A stretch of 64,000 nucleotides of DNA from Mucilaginibacter sp. SG564 (lineage in GTDB: Bacteria > Bacteroidota > Bacteroidia > Sphingobacteriales > Sphingobacteriaceae): NCBI RefSeq assembly GCF_013149275.1, contig NZ_JABGNA010000002.1, positions 62,001 through 126,000 of the forward strand, given 5' to 3'. Both the position numbers and the translations under genes were made by a program. Shown here in pieces: positions 17,274 through 25,951 of the stretch. Within the stretch, counting starts at the first letter, position 1. Every line of letters begins with the position of its first letter. The notes under the pieces were generated by a model. The model was given only the letters and a program-made list of their open reading frames with translations, was not told the origin of the DNA and did no database searches.

Positions 17274-17822
17274 CTATTTTCTGAAATTGAAATTATAAGC
17301 AATTCTTAAACCGGCCACTGCTACAGTGGTGCTGCCGCTTGTACGGCTCCACTTTAAAACGCTGCCACTCAAATCAAACTCTACGTTATTTTGATTATCA
17401 AAGGGGATCTGATAACCTATAGCCAATAGACCGCCGCTGCTGGATCTGTCGGCATTAATGATCCCTAAAACTCCGGCACTTGCAAACCATTGTTGCGTAA
17501 AATAATATTTGCCGCTAAGTGCAAGGCTAATTCCGCCCAGATCGCCACGGGTATAGGTGCTATAACCCTGGTAACCCTCATGAATAATGGCCCCATCGCC
17601 TTTTATCTGCTTAGCGCCTATTGCGGGCACCAGCGCAAATCTATTGCCCAGGCGTATATTACCCTGCAGGCTTACATCAGCCCCGGTACTGTAACCTGAT
17701 GCAAATGGCACATTAACACCGGCGCCCAGGCCAATACCGCTGTGTGCCTGTGCATTTACACGTGCATGCATAAGCATCATAATACAGGCTAATATGGCTA
17801 ATGCAAAACTCTTGCCCATCAT
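17274..17822 (-). CDS. Exported beta-barrel-like protein of unknown function
   Basis: The 182-residue protein has a signal peptide ending near residue 24 (HARVNAQ) and then alternating hydrophobic and polar strands rich in Gly, Ser and aromatic residues. It ends in an aromatic strand (AYNFNF). This pattern suggests a small 8-stranded outer-membrane beta-barrel of the porin-like group. No specific function is indicated. It lies 28 nt downstream of hflX on the same strand and may be read from the same transcript. Confidence 0.72.
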   Translation of the reverse strand: MMGKSFALAILACIMMLMHARVNAQAHSGIGLGAGVNVPFASGYSTGADVSLQGNIRLGNRFALVPAIGAKQIKGDGAIIHEGYQGYSTYTRGDLGGISLALSGKYYFTQQWFASAGVLGIINADRSSSGGLLAIGYQIPFDNQNNVEFDLSGSVLKWSRTSGSTTVAVAGLRIAYNFNFRK

Positions 17823-17850
17823 TAGTTTTTAAAGATCACTATACCGGTTC

Positions 17851-19035
17851 TCAATACAACAACTGGTCATACGGGTACCTTTCGGTATGTATGGCCTTTA
17901 CTTCGTTATACAACAAATCCCGAAACTCGTCGACATTTTCCTTTTTGGTAGCCGATATAAATATCGCCGGACTATTATTCTTCGCCATCCAGCTATGTTT
18001 AAAATCCTCTAAAGTAAGCGGTTCTGTTTGCGGTTCAATCTGGTGTTCTTCGGGCCTAAAAGCATCTATTTTATTAAACACCGTGATCATTCGTTTATCA
18101 ATAGCGCCAATATCTTTCAGGGTTTCATTAACGGTACGTATCTGATCCTCAAAATTAGGGTGCGATACATCCACCACATGCACCAGGATATCGGCCTCGC
18201 GTACTTCATCAAGCGTCGATTTAAAGCACTCTACCAAATGGTGAGGCAGTTTACGGATAAAACCAACCGTATCCGATAACAGGAAAGGCACATTTTCAAT
18301 TACCACTTTCCTCACGGTAGTATCTAGCGTAGCGAACAGCTTATTCTCAGCAAACACATCTGATTTGGATATCATGTTCATGATGGTTGATTTACCTACG
18401 TTGGTATAACCCACCAAGGCGGCACGCACCATCTGGTTACGGTTTTTGCGCTGTGTTTCGTTCTGTTTATCGATCTGCTTTAGTCTTTCTTTCAGCAATG
18501 CTATTTTATTCAGGATCAAACGCCTGTCGGTCTCTATCTGTGATTCACCCGGGCCACGCATACCAATACCACCCTTCTGGCGCTCTAAATGTGTCCATAA
18601 ACGGGTAAGGCGGGGCAGTAAATATTGCAGTTGGGCCAGCTCAACCTGGGTTTTGGCTTGTGCGGTTTGCGCCCGGTTGGCAAAAATATCCAGTATCAGG
18701 TTATTCCGGTCGAGGATCTTTACCCCCAGCTCCCGCTCGATATTACGCAGTTGCGATGGTGATAGTTCATCGTCAAAAACCACCATATCAATCTCTTCTT
18801 CTATAACAAAAGCTTTAATATCTTCCAGCTTACCCGAGCCTACAAAAGTTGCCCTGTCGGGGCGTTGTAGCTTTTGGGTAAAGCTCTTCACGGTTTCGCC
18901 ACCGGCTGTTGCCACTAAAAATTCCAGCTCTTCTAAGTATTCTTTTTCCTGTTCTTCGGTTTCGTGCGGTGTCATTACACCAACCAGAACAGCTTTTTCC
19001 TGCTTCACAGCAGTATCGTAAAATTTTTGCTTCAT
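17851..19035 (-). CDS. hflX: Ribosome-associated GTPase HflX
   Basis: HflX (394 aa) is a GTPase that splits stalled or hibernating ribosomes. The N-terminal HflX domain ends in the glycine-rich loop KGGIGMRGPGESQIETD (about 154-170). A coiled-coil region follows, then the G domain with the P-loop GYTNVGKS at 209-216, DTVGFIRKLPHHL (G3), and NKIDAF (G4). Length is typical of this phylum. It is transcribed divergently from the DUF3857 genes, across a 275-nt AT-rich gap in which I see no other feature. Confidence 0.96.
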   Translation of the reverse strand: MKQKFYDTAVKQEKAVLVGVMTPHETEEQEKEYLEELEFLVATAGGETVKSFTQKLQRPDRATFVGSGKLEDIKAFVIEEEIDMVVFDDELSPSQLRNIERELGVKILDRNNLILDIFANRAQTAQAKTQVELAQLQYLLPRLTRLWTHLERQKGGIGMRGPGESQIETDRRLILNKIALLKERLKQIDKQNETQRKNRNQMVRAALVGYTNVGKSTIMNMISKSDVFAENKLFATLDTTVRKVVIENVPFLLSDTVGFIRKLPHHLVECFKSTLDEVREADILVHVVDVSHPNFEDQIRTVNETLKDIGAIDKRMITVFNKIDAFRPEEHQIEPQTEPLTLEDFKHSWMAKNNSPAIFISATKKENVDEFRDLLYNEVKAIHTERYPYDQLLY

Positions 19036-19310
19036 TAATTATTGTATATCAATCCAAATGCCAGTTTAACTCATAGCATATATCAGGGCAAATACCCCGT
19101 TTACTGATGCCAAAATTACAGTAAAGTAATATATAAATTACTATTGTTATTTACTATACGCGCCAGCCTTTCAAATCATTACATATTTACCAGTTATACC
19201 TTTTAATCAAAAGGCAAATGGATACAATTAAATATATTAAATTGTTTTTTTTATTTTCATTTTATTAAATTGCTGCAACTTATTTGTAACGACGATTTAA
19301 ACCTTAGCAC

Positions 19311-21245
19311 ATGAACAAGATCTTTACCCTACTCCTTTTAGGGTGTATGGCAGTTGCTGCCCAAGCGCAAACACACGCGCCTGTACCCACCGCACAAGCA
19401 TTTGGCAAAGTTGATAAAGCTGATCTGGACCTTAAAGCCTGCGAATTTGAAAAGGATGCCAATGCCGAAATCCTTTTTGATAAAGCCGAGGTTTACTTTG
19501 ACCAAACCTATAATATTGTGACCGAAAGGCATAAACGCATCAAAGTATTTAACGACAATGGCAAATCGGAAGCCAACATCCGTATAGAATATTACAGCGC
19601 CAACCATCTTCAATATATTACCGGCCTGCAGGCCCAAACCATCAACCCAGCCAGCGGTGCGCCTGAAATTATAAAAGTTGATAAGAAGCAGATATTTACT
19701 GAAGTGATGGACAAATACCGCTCGGCCATGGTATTTTCTTTCCCTAACGTAAAACCAGGCTCCATCCTGGAGTATAAATACCGCTTAACATCTGCTTCTA
19801 TTGGCGATTTCCCGGATTGGTATTTTCAGAGCGATCTGCCTACACGCTACAGCGAGCTAAGCACCAATGTACCTGATGTTTTATATTATAAACAACTGGT
19901 TAACGTGCACTCGCCTTACGTTGTAGATAAAACCAATTCAAGCAACGCGCATATCCAGGCCCTGGCTAATATACCATCATTAAAGGACGAACCTTTTATG
20001 AATTCCCGTAATGATAACTCAGAACGTATCCTGTTTCAACTATTAAGTATTAAACCAACCAATGGCTTTACACATACTTACCAGGATACCTGGAAAAAGG
20101 TTGGCGAAAATAAGTCTGAAGATGAAGATTTTGGCGGCCAGATAAACCGCAAACTTGCCGGCGAAGAAGCAATTATTGCCAAAGCCAAAAGCATGAAAAC
20201 CGATGACGATAAGATAGCCTATTTATTTAACGAGGTTAAAAACACCCTTAAATGGAACGACTCCTATGCCCGTTACACCAATGACGGCACCGTAAAAGCC
20301 TGGGAAAAAAAGATAGGCAACTCCACCGAAATTAATCTTATACTCACCCATTTGCTCAAAAAATCGGGTATCAAGGTATATCCTATGCTGGTAAGTACCC
20401 GCAGTAATGGCCGCGTTAATCCGGCTTATCCAAGTTTTTACCAGTTTAATACCTCGGTAGCCTATATTCCTGTAGATAGCAATAAATACTACGTGCTTGA
20501 TGCTACCAACAAGTACAATATCTACAACCAGGTACCCAATACCTATCTGAACTCGTTTGGCTTGTATATCAATAAGGACGACCAGGTTTATGACCTCGCC
20601 TTTTTAGATGATAAAATTCCCGTTAGACAGGTTGTACTCATCAATGCCGAAATAAAACCTGAAGGCAAAATGAGCGGAACTGCCGATATCAGTAGCTTTG
20701 CTTATAACCGTATTAACTGCATCAAGAAGTACAAAACCGATGGCGAAAAAAAATACATCGATTATTTGCGTAACGATAACAATAGTATGAAGATAGCAGC
20801 TGTTAAGTTCGAGAATATGGAGGTTGACACGTTGCCGCTACAACAAAAAATGGACTTTAACCTGGATCTTACTGGGGCCGATGAGAACTATATTTACTTT
20901 AACTCCAACCTGTTCACCGATCTTAAAACCAATCCATTCCTGAACGAAAACCGGGTTACCGATATCGACTTTGGCTATCGCGACAACTACGCTATAACAG
21001 GCATATTTAAACTGCCCGCCGGTTATAAAATTGACGCCATGCCTAAAAGCATCACCATGATGATCCCAGATAAAAGCATTGTTTTTAAGCGCATTGTGGC
21101 CGAGCAGGATGGCTCTATCATGATCAGGCTCAATGTTGATTTTAAACAATCACTGTACTTTAAAGAGAACTACCCGGAGTTTCATGAATTCTGTAAAAAA
21201 ATGTACGAAATGTTGAATGAACAGGTAGTACTTAAAAAAGGCTGA
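19311..21245 (+). CDS. DUF3857 / transglutaminase-like protein, catalytic residues lost
   Basis: The 644-residue exported protein has a signal peptide ending near residue 19 (AAQAQ). A DUF3857 domain follows (about 45-250), then a transglutaminase-like domain (about 280-400) and a C-terminal beta-rich region. In active relatives the core reads GDCKD; here the aligned segment is GNSTEINLILTHLL, with no cysteine. The histidine strand (FNHAI in the neighbour) reads QFNTSVAYI, while VLDAT keeps an acidic residue. It is therefore probably a binding rather than a cleaving protein. The next gene, 6 nt downstream, is an apparently active paralogue. Confidence 0.88.
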   Translation: MNKIFTLLLLGCMAVAAQAQTHAPVPTAQAFGKVDKADLDLKACEFEKDANAEILFDKAEVYFDQTYNIVTERHKRIKVFNDNGKSEANIRIEYYSANHLQYITGLQAQTINPASGAPEIIKVDKKQIFTEVMDKYRSAMVFSFPNVKPGSILEYKYRLTSASIGDFPDWYFQSDLPTRYSELSTNVPDVLYYKQLVNVHSPYVVDKTNSSNAHIQALANIPSLKDEPFMNSRNDNSERILFQLLSIKPTNGFTHTYQDTWKKVGENKSEDEDFGGQINRKLAGEEAIIAKAKSMKTDDDKIAYLFNEVKNTLKWNDSYARYTNDGTVKAWEKKIGNSTEINLILTHLLKKSGIKVYPMLVSTRSNGRVNPAYPSFYQFNTSVAYIPVDSNKYYVLDATNKYNIYNQVPNTYLNSFGLYINKDDQVYDLAFLDDKIPVRQVVLINAEIKPEGKMSGTADISSFAYNRINCIKKYKTDGEKKYIDYLRNDNNSMKIAAVKFENMEVDTLPLQQKMDFNLDLTGADENYIYFNSNLFTDLKTNPFLNENRVTDIDFGYRDNYAITGIFKLPAGYKIDAMPKSITMMIPDKSIVFKRIVAEQDGSIMIRLNVDFKQSLYFKENYPEFHEFCKKMYEMLNEQVVLKKG

Positions 21246-21251
21246 TAAATC

Positions 21252-23195
21252 ATGTTTATAAAAAAATATCACAGGCTGCTACTAATCCTGGCAGCCTTAT
21301 GCACAATATATAGCCACAGCTACGGCCAGGATAAAAACATCCCTAAAGATCTGTACGTGGCCGCAACCATACCCGATTCGTTAAAAGAGGATGCCAATGT
21401 GGTAATTCGGTACGAAGCACGTGAAACCATAGTAAAGGAAGCAGGCAGGCAAACAACCAAAGAGCACAGTATTGTAACCGTACTCAATGACAAAGGCGAT
21501 GATGATGCTATCTTTATGTTGCCTTACAACAAAAAATACGACTCGTACAGCGGCATCGAAATAAACATTTATAATGCTGCCGGCCTCCTGATTAAAAAAT
21601 ATCATAAAAGTGATATGTACGATGGCTCGGCAGCTGATGACGAAACCATGGTAACAGATCAGCGCTATTTGGCTATCAAGCATGCTATAGCCAGCTATCC
21701 AACAACTATCGAAATTCAGTATGAAGAAAACGAAAGCAGTTTTATTGGCCTGAACAGCTGGTATGTGCAGGATAAAATGGAGCAAGCTGTACAAAACGAA
21801 TACTGTAAGATCTCGGTAAACCCCTCTGTTGGTTTCCGGTACCAGGCCAGCAATACCAATATTAAACCTGTTAAAGGCAATGCCGACGGCTTGGATACCT
21901 ATACCTGGACGGCTAAAAACCTTAAGGCCATTAAAAAACAGGAACATGTTTTAAGCTGGACCATCATCCCCAGGATCAACTTCGCGGTAAACACCTTTAA
22001 CTGCTACGGCTATCCCGGCGATTTTACCAGCTGGCAATCATTCGGCAACTGGATCAAATCATTAAATGACGATGTTTCTTCCCTTAGCCCCGAACGCATA
22101 GCCCAGATAAAACAGATGACCGATACCATCAAAACCGATAAAGAGAAAGCCCGCTTTTTGTATAATTATATGCAAAAAAGCATGCGTTATGTTGGTATCC
22201 AGTTAGGCATCGGGGGCTTCAAGCCATTCCCTGCTACCTTTGTTGATCAAAAGAAATACGGTGATTGCAAGGCGCTTTCCAACTATATGCGTGCCCTGCT
22301 CAGCGCGGTAAATATCCCATCAAATTATGCTATTATCCGGGCTGGCTACAATGCTGAACCCGCCAGCCTGGCCTTTCCCAGTAATTCATTTAACCATGCC
22401 ATATTGTGTATCCCTTTTAAAAATGATACCACCTGGCTGGAGTGTACCAGCAGTACAACCGCGTTTGGCAAACTGGGGCCCTTTACCGAAAATCGCAATG
22501 CCCTGTTGATCACAAACGAAGGCGGCAAACTGGTAAATACGCCCCGTAGCGCCCCCGAGGATAACCAGCTGAACAGCCAGGTACACCTGGTACTGGATGC
22601 CGATGGCGGAGCCAAAGCCCACATCAGTATTTTAAGCAGCGGCGAGTATCGTAGCATGTTTGTTGATGTGCTACCCACCTACAAAGCCGACGAACAAAAG
22701 GAGTATCTGTTAAAACACCTGGATATAAAGCAACCCTCGGTTTTTACCTTTAAGCCTGCCGATGATGCAAAAGGCTTTAAAGAAATAAGTATTGACCTGG
22801 AGTACGATAAGTTTTGTGACATTGCCACCGGCGACAAGCAATTCTATCGCCCAATGGCCTTTTTGCTTTGGGATGTTACCCTGCCGGCCGAAGAGAAAAG
22901 AAAAAGCAATTACTATTTCCCGGCGCCGGTTGCTAAAACCTGCGTAACCACTATCGATCTTCCAACCGGTTTTGAGATGGAAACGCTCCCCACCGATCAA
23001 AGTCTAAAGTTTACCTACGGCAGTTACGAGGTAAAATATAAATATGATGCCGCCAAAAACCAGGTGATCAGTACAGCTAAGTTCAACCTGACCAACCAGC
23101 TGATCCCAGCCGCCAAATACACCGAAATGCAGGTTTATATGGATGCCGTAGCCAAAGCGCAAAATAAAAAACTGGTGATCCGCCGCAAAGCTTAA
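21252..23195 (+). CDS. DUF3857 / transglutaminase-like protein, apparently active
   Basis: This 647-residue paralogue of the preceding gene also carries a signal peptide (to about residue 25, HSYGQ), DUF3857 and a transglutaminase-like core. Here the catalytic cysteine is present in KYGDCKALSNYM and the histidine in SFNHAILCIP; the third residue is acidic (WLECT, Glu rather than the usual Asp). It is expected in the periplasm. Function of the family is unknown; peptide or glycan amidase or protease roles have been proposed for transglutaminase-like domains. It is co-transcribed with its inactive neighbour. Confidence 0.9.
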   Translation: MFIKKYHRLLLILAALCTIYSHSYGQDKNIPKDLYVAATIPDSLKEDANVVIRYEARETIVKEAGRQTTKEHSIVTVLNDKGDDDAIFMLPYNKKYDSYSGIEINIYNAAGLLIKKYHKSDMYDGSAADDETMVTDQRYLAIKHAIASYPTTIEIQYEENESSFIGLNSWYVQDKMEQAVQNEYCKISVNPSVGFRYQASNTNIKPVKGNADGLDTYTWTAKNLKAIKKQEHVLSWTIIPRINFAVNTFNCYGYPGDFTSWQSFGNWIKSLNDDVSSLSPERIAQIKQMTDTIKTDKEKARFLYNYMQKSMRYVGIQLGIGGFKPFPATFVDQKKYGDCKALSNYMRALLSAVNIPSNYAIIRAGYNAEPASLAFPSNSFNHAILCIPFKNDTTWLECTSSTTAFGKLGPFTENRNALLITNEGGKLVNTPRSAPEDNQLNSQVHLVLDADGGAKAHISILSSGEYRSMFVDVLPTYKADEQKEYLLKHLDIKQPSVFTFKPADDAKGFKEISIDLEYDKFCDIATGDKQFYRPMAFLLWDVTLPAEEKRKSNYYFPAPVAKTCVTTIDLPTGFEMETLPTDQSLKFTYGSYEVKYKYDAAKNQVISTAKFNLTNQLIPAAKYTEMQVYMDAVAKAQNKKLVIRRKA

Positions 23196-23206
23196 ATTTG
23201 CGCCTG

Positions 23207-23842
23207 ATGATATTCAGGCTCGATAAACGTTTAGTATTTCCTGAGCCCGATCTGGCAGAACCAGACGGGCTTTTGGCTGTTGGTGGCGACCTTTCCACCC
23301 AACGTCTGCTGCTGGCCTATCAAAATGGGATTTTCCCCTGGTATAGTGATGATACCCCTATCCTCTGGTATTCGCCGCATGAACGTTTTGTGCTTTATCC
23401 GCAGGAACTTAATATATCCCGGTCCATGCGCCGGGTACTTAACTCGGGTAGGTTTAGGGTTACTGCCGATACTTGTTTCAACGAAGTGATCGCGGCCTGC
23501 TCCACCGTTCCGCGCGAGGGACAGGATGGCACCTGGATCACCGCCGGTATGAAAGCGGCTTATAACCAACTTCATGCCGAAGGTTATGCCCACTCGGTTG
23601 AAGTTTGGCAAAACGACGAATTGGTTGGCGGTATTTACGGCGTAAAGGTAGGCGATGTTTTTTGCGGCGAAAGCATGTTTAGCAAATTAAGCAACGCCTC
23701 CAAAACGGCGCTGATACATGTATGCCAAAGTGGCTTATACAAACTGGTAGATTGCCAGGTACATACCGATCATATGGAATCAATGGGCGCACGCATGATC
23801 AGCAGGGCGGAGTATATGGCCATTTTAAACCCCGAAAATTAA
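23207..23842 (+). CDS. aat: Leucyl/phenylalanyl-tRNA-protein transferase
   Basis: Aat (211 aa) transfers Leu or Phe from aminoacyl-tRNA to N-terminal Arg or Lys of proteins, marking them for ClpS/ClpAP degradation by the N-end rule. Recognisable segments are FPEPDLAEPDGLLAVGGDL, YQNGIFPWY, WYSPHERFVL and the core LVGGIYGVKVGDVFCGESMFS. I prefer the ATG at 23207 (MIFRLDKR) over the one at 23198, since family members start close to this point. It begins shortly after the second DUF3857 gene and may be read through from it. Confidence 0.95.
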   Translation: MIFRLDKRLVFPEPDLAEPDGLLAVGGDLSTQRLLLAYQNGIFPWYSDDTPILWYSPHERFVLYPQELNISRSMRRVLNSGRFRVTADTCFNEVIAACSTVPREGQDGTWITAGMKAAYNQLHAEGYAHSVEVWQNDELVGGIYGVKVGDVFCGESMFSKLSNASKTALIHVCQSGLYKLVDCQVHTDHMESMGARMISRAEYMAILNPEN

Positions 23843-23899
23843 AAAAGCTTTCGGCCTTAAGCCTTCCGCTTTTAGCTACTATATAGTTACCTTTGAAAC

Positions 23900-24481
23900 G
23901 TGCAGCAAGCAAATACCAAAGAACGTATCATTTTAGGCATCGACCCCGGAACGGCCGTAATGGGCTACGGCCTGGTGAAAGAAACCGGACCAAAAATTGA
24001 ACTCATTGCCCTGGGTGTAGTGAAAATGGAGAAGCTGGATGACCATATGCTCAAGCTGCAGCGCATATTCGAAAAAACAGTAGCCCTTATTGATAATTAC
24101 AAACCCGATTGCCTGGCCATCGAAGCTCCTTTCTATGGCAAAAACATACAAGTGATGCTTAAACTGGGCAGAGCGCAGGGTGTAGCCATGGCTGCCGCCT
24201 TAACGCGCAATATCGATATTACCGAATACGCGCCACGTAAAATAAAGCAATCCATCACAGGTAATGGCAACGCCACTAAAGAACAGGTAGCCGCCATGCT
24301 GCAAACCCTACTAAAGTTTAGCGAAACCCCCGATTTTCTGGATGCTACCGACGGCCTGGCCGTTGCCGTTTGTCATTCTTTCCAACGCATATCCACGGGC
24401 AGCAGCAAAACCGGCAGCAAAAAATCATACTCCGGCTGGGATACGTTTGTAAAGGATAATGCGAAGAGGATTATGAAGTAG
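23900..24481 (+). CDS. ruvC: Holliday junction resolvase RuvC
   Basis: RuvC (193 aa) is the endonuclease that resolves Holliday junctions with RuvAB. The acidic active site is visible: Asp in ILGIDPGTAVMGYG, Glu in LAIEAPFYGKN, and the C-terminal DATDGLAVAVCH. The start is GTG at 23900; there is no ATG before the first conserved motif. The sequence TACCTTTG at 23888-23895 resembles a -7 element so close to the GTG that the message might be nearly leaderless. The C-terminal 25 residues are a lysine-rich tail. Confidence 0.95.
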   Translation: MQQANTKERIILGIDPGTAVMGYGLVKETGPKIELIALGVVKMEKLDDHMLKLQRIFEKTVALIDNYKPDCLAIEAPFYGKNIQVMLKLGRAQGVAMAAALTRNIDITEYAPRKIKQSITGNGNATKEQVAAMLQTLLKFSETPDFLDATDGLAVAVCHSFQRISTGSSKTGSKKSYSGWDTFVKDNAKRIMK

Positions 24482-24517
24482 ATGCGCGGATGATGATCTT
24501 CCTACAATATAAAAGTT

Positions 24518-24621
24518 TGTCATCCTGAGCGGAGCGAAGGATCTAATCTACAGCATGTAAATCGGCGAATAGATTCTTCACTTCGTTCAAGAGATCGTTC
24601 TTCGCTTCGCTCAGAATGACA
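24518..24621. repeat. Intergenic palindromic repeat, family C
   Basis: The left arm TGTCATCCTGAGCGGAGCGA and the right arm TCGCTTCGCTCAGAATGACA are inverted repeats with few mismatches. A relative is at 58308-58390. Confidence 0.82.
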
Positions 24622-24649
24622 ATGGTTTTTTATCTGCACATCAATTCCC

Positions 24650-25045
24650 TTAATCCCTTAGCGCCGCTTTGATCTTTTCTTTGGTAGCGCTCAGTTCTTC
24701 GGAGGTAAAGCTAAGCTTTGGGCGGGCAAAGTTCATGTCGTCAACCCGGTTCATGGGTATCAGGTGGATATGGGCATGGGGTACTTCCAACCCGATCACC
24801 GCGACACCAACCTTTTTACAGGGGATAGCCTTTTTTAGCGCTGTGGCCACAATTTTCGCAAAAATGTGCAGCCCGGTGTAGGTTTCATCATCCAGGTCAA
24901 ATATATAATCAACCTCTTTTTTGGGTATCACCAGCACATGCCCTTCGGCCAGCGGACTAATATCCAAAAAAGCCAAAAACTCATTACTTTCAGCTACTAC
25001 ATGCGCAGGTATTTCGCCTGCTATTATTTTTGAAAAAATGCTCAT
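24650..25045 (-). CDS. HIT-family nucleotide hydrolase/transferase
   Basis: The 131-residue protein belongs to the histidine-triad superfamily, with the triad in HAHIHLIP near residue 98 and the N-terminal SIFSKIIAGEIPAHVV typical of HinT-like members. These hydrolyse adenosine phosphoramidates or related nucleotides. It follows greA on the same strand after a 146-nt gap that consists partly of CAACCACTCACC-like words, so shared transcription is possible but not certain. Confidence 0.93.
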   Translation of the reverse strand: MSIFSKIIAGEIPAHVVAESNEFLAFLDISPLAEGHVLVIPKKEVDYIFDLDDETYTGLHIFAKIVATALKKAIPCKKVGVAVIGLEVPHAHIHLIPMNRVDDMNFARPKLSFTSEELSATKEKIKAALRD

Positions 25046-25191
25046 GATTGGTGCGTGGTTTATTAAGTAAGTGGTTGAAATGGTTAATTAAGTTTTAGCA
25101 GTTAAAAAATCCTGATAATCCCTTAATCAGAAAAATCAAGGTTCAGACAACTTCATCAACCACTCACCCAATCAACCATTCACCAATGAAC

Positions 25192-25665
25192 TTATCTGCT
25201 AATTTCCAGTATCTCAAATTCAATTACACCTGCAGGAACAGTGATCTCGGCAGTTTCGCCAACTTTTTTACCCAGCAGACCTTTAGCTATAGGTGATGTT
25301 ACCGATATTTTACCGGCTTTCATATCAGCTTCGCTTTCTGATACCAGCTGGTAGCTCATGGTAGCTCCGTTTTTAATATTTTTGATCTTTACTACAGATA
25401 AAGCCAGCACTTTTGATACATCCAGTTTTGACTCATCAAGCAAGCGCGCATTGGCCAGGGTTTCCTGCATCTGTGCTATTTTAGCTTCGTGCAAACCCTG
25501 CGCTTCTTTAGCAGCATCGTATTCGGCGTTCTCAGAAAGGTCACCTTTATCCCGGGCTTCGGCTATAGCTCTTGATATATCCGCACGTCCGGTTGTTTTT
25601 AATTTTTGTAATTCTTCTTTTAATTTCTCTAAACCATCTTTGGTAAAGTATGATACCTCTGCCAT
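25192..25665 (-). CDS. greA: Transcript cleavage factor GreA
   Basis: GreA (157 aa) rescues backtracked RNA polymerase by stimulating transcript cleavage. The N-terminal coiled coil (about 1-75) carries the acidic tip DLSENAEYDAAKEAQ, and the C-terminal FKBP-like domain includes TSPIAKGLLGKKVGE. Length and motifs are normal. The leader is about 130 nt and contains a strong hairpin (25757-25790) just after a predicted promoter, reminiscent of the E. coli greA leader that yields GraL RNAs. Confidence 0.97.
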   Translation of the reverse strand: MAEVSYFTKDGLEKLKEELQKLKTTGRADISRAIAEARDKGDLSENAEYDAAKEAQGLHEAKIAQMQETLANARLLDESKLDVSKVLALSVVKIKNIKNGATMSYQLVSESEADMKAGKISVTSPIAKGLLGKKVGETAEITVPAGVIEFEILEISR

Positions 25666-25756
25666 AACAATAAATTATTTAATGTTCACTTCGTTGGTCA
25701 TTCAAAAAAAACCGCCCCCCTTGTTTTAAGAAGGACGCAATGACTCTAAAAACAAA

Positions 25757-25790
25757 CAAGACTACATGGGCCCGAGCCTACATAGTCTTG
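25757..25790 (-). promoter_or_regulatory. Terminator-like hairpin in the greA leader
   Basis: An 8-bp stem (CAAGACTA / TAGTCTTG) with an 18-nt loop containing GGGCCC is followed on the minus strand by TTTGTTTTTAG. It begins about 7 nt after the predicted start of transcription. It may be a leader terminator for greA, or simply the terminator of the upstream dehydrogenase gene. Confidence 0.5.
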
Positions 25791-25803
25791 CTTTTGTATT
25801 TAA

Positions 25804-25836
25804 CGAAGATAAGTTATTTAAATTTTAATATCCAAA
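25804..25836 (-). promoter_or_regulatory. Candidate greA promoter
   Basis: On the minus strand TTTG (25836-25833), a 21-nt spacer and TATCTTCG (25811-25804) match the consensus with one deviation in the -7 element. Transcription would start near 25797. Confidence 0.5.
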
Positions 25837-25861
25837 TTTTTTTACCGGCACCAATGGTTAA

Positions 25862-25951
25862 TTAGTCCATAGTCGATGGACCATAGACCATGACCATAAA
25901 GAATCATACGTTTTCTTTTACTATGGACCATGGACTATCGACCATCGACTA
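25862..25951. repeat. Hairpin of CCATAG/GGACC words overlapping a stop codon
   Basis: Words such as GTCCATAGTCGATGGACC on the left are mirrored by CTATGGACCATGGACTA on the right, giving an imperfect long hairpin. Its right end covers the stop codon of the dehydrogenase gene at 25949. Confidence 0.55.
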
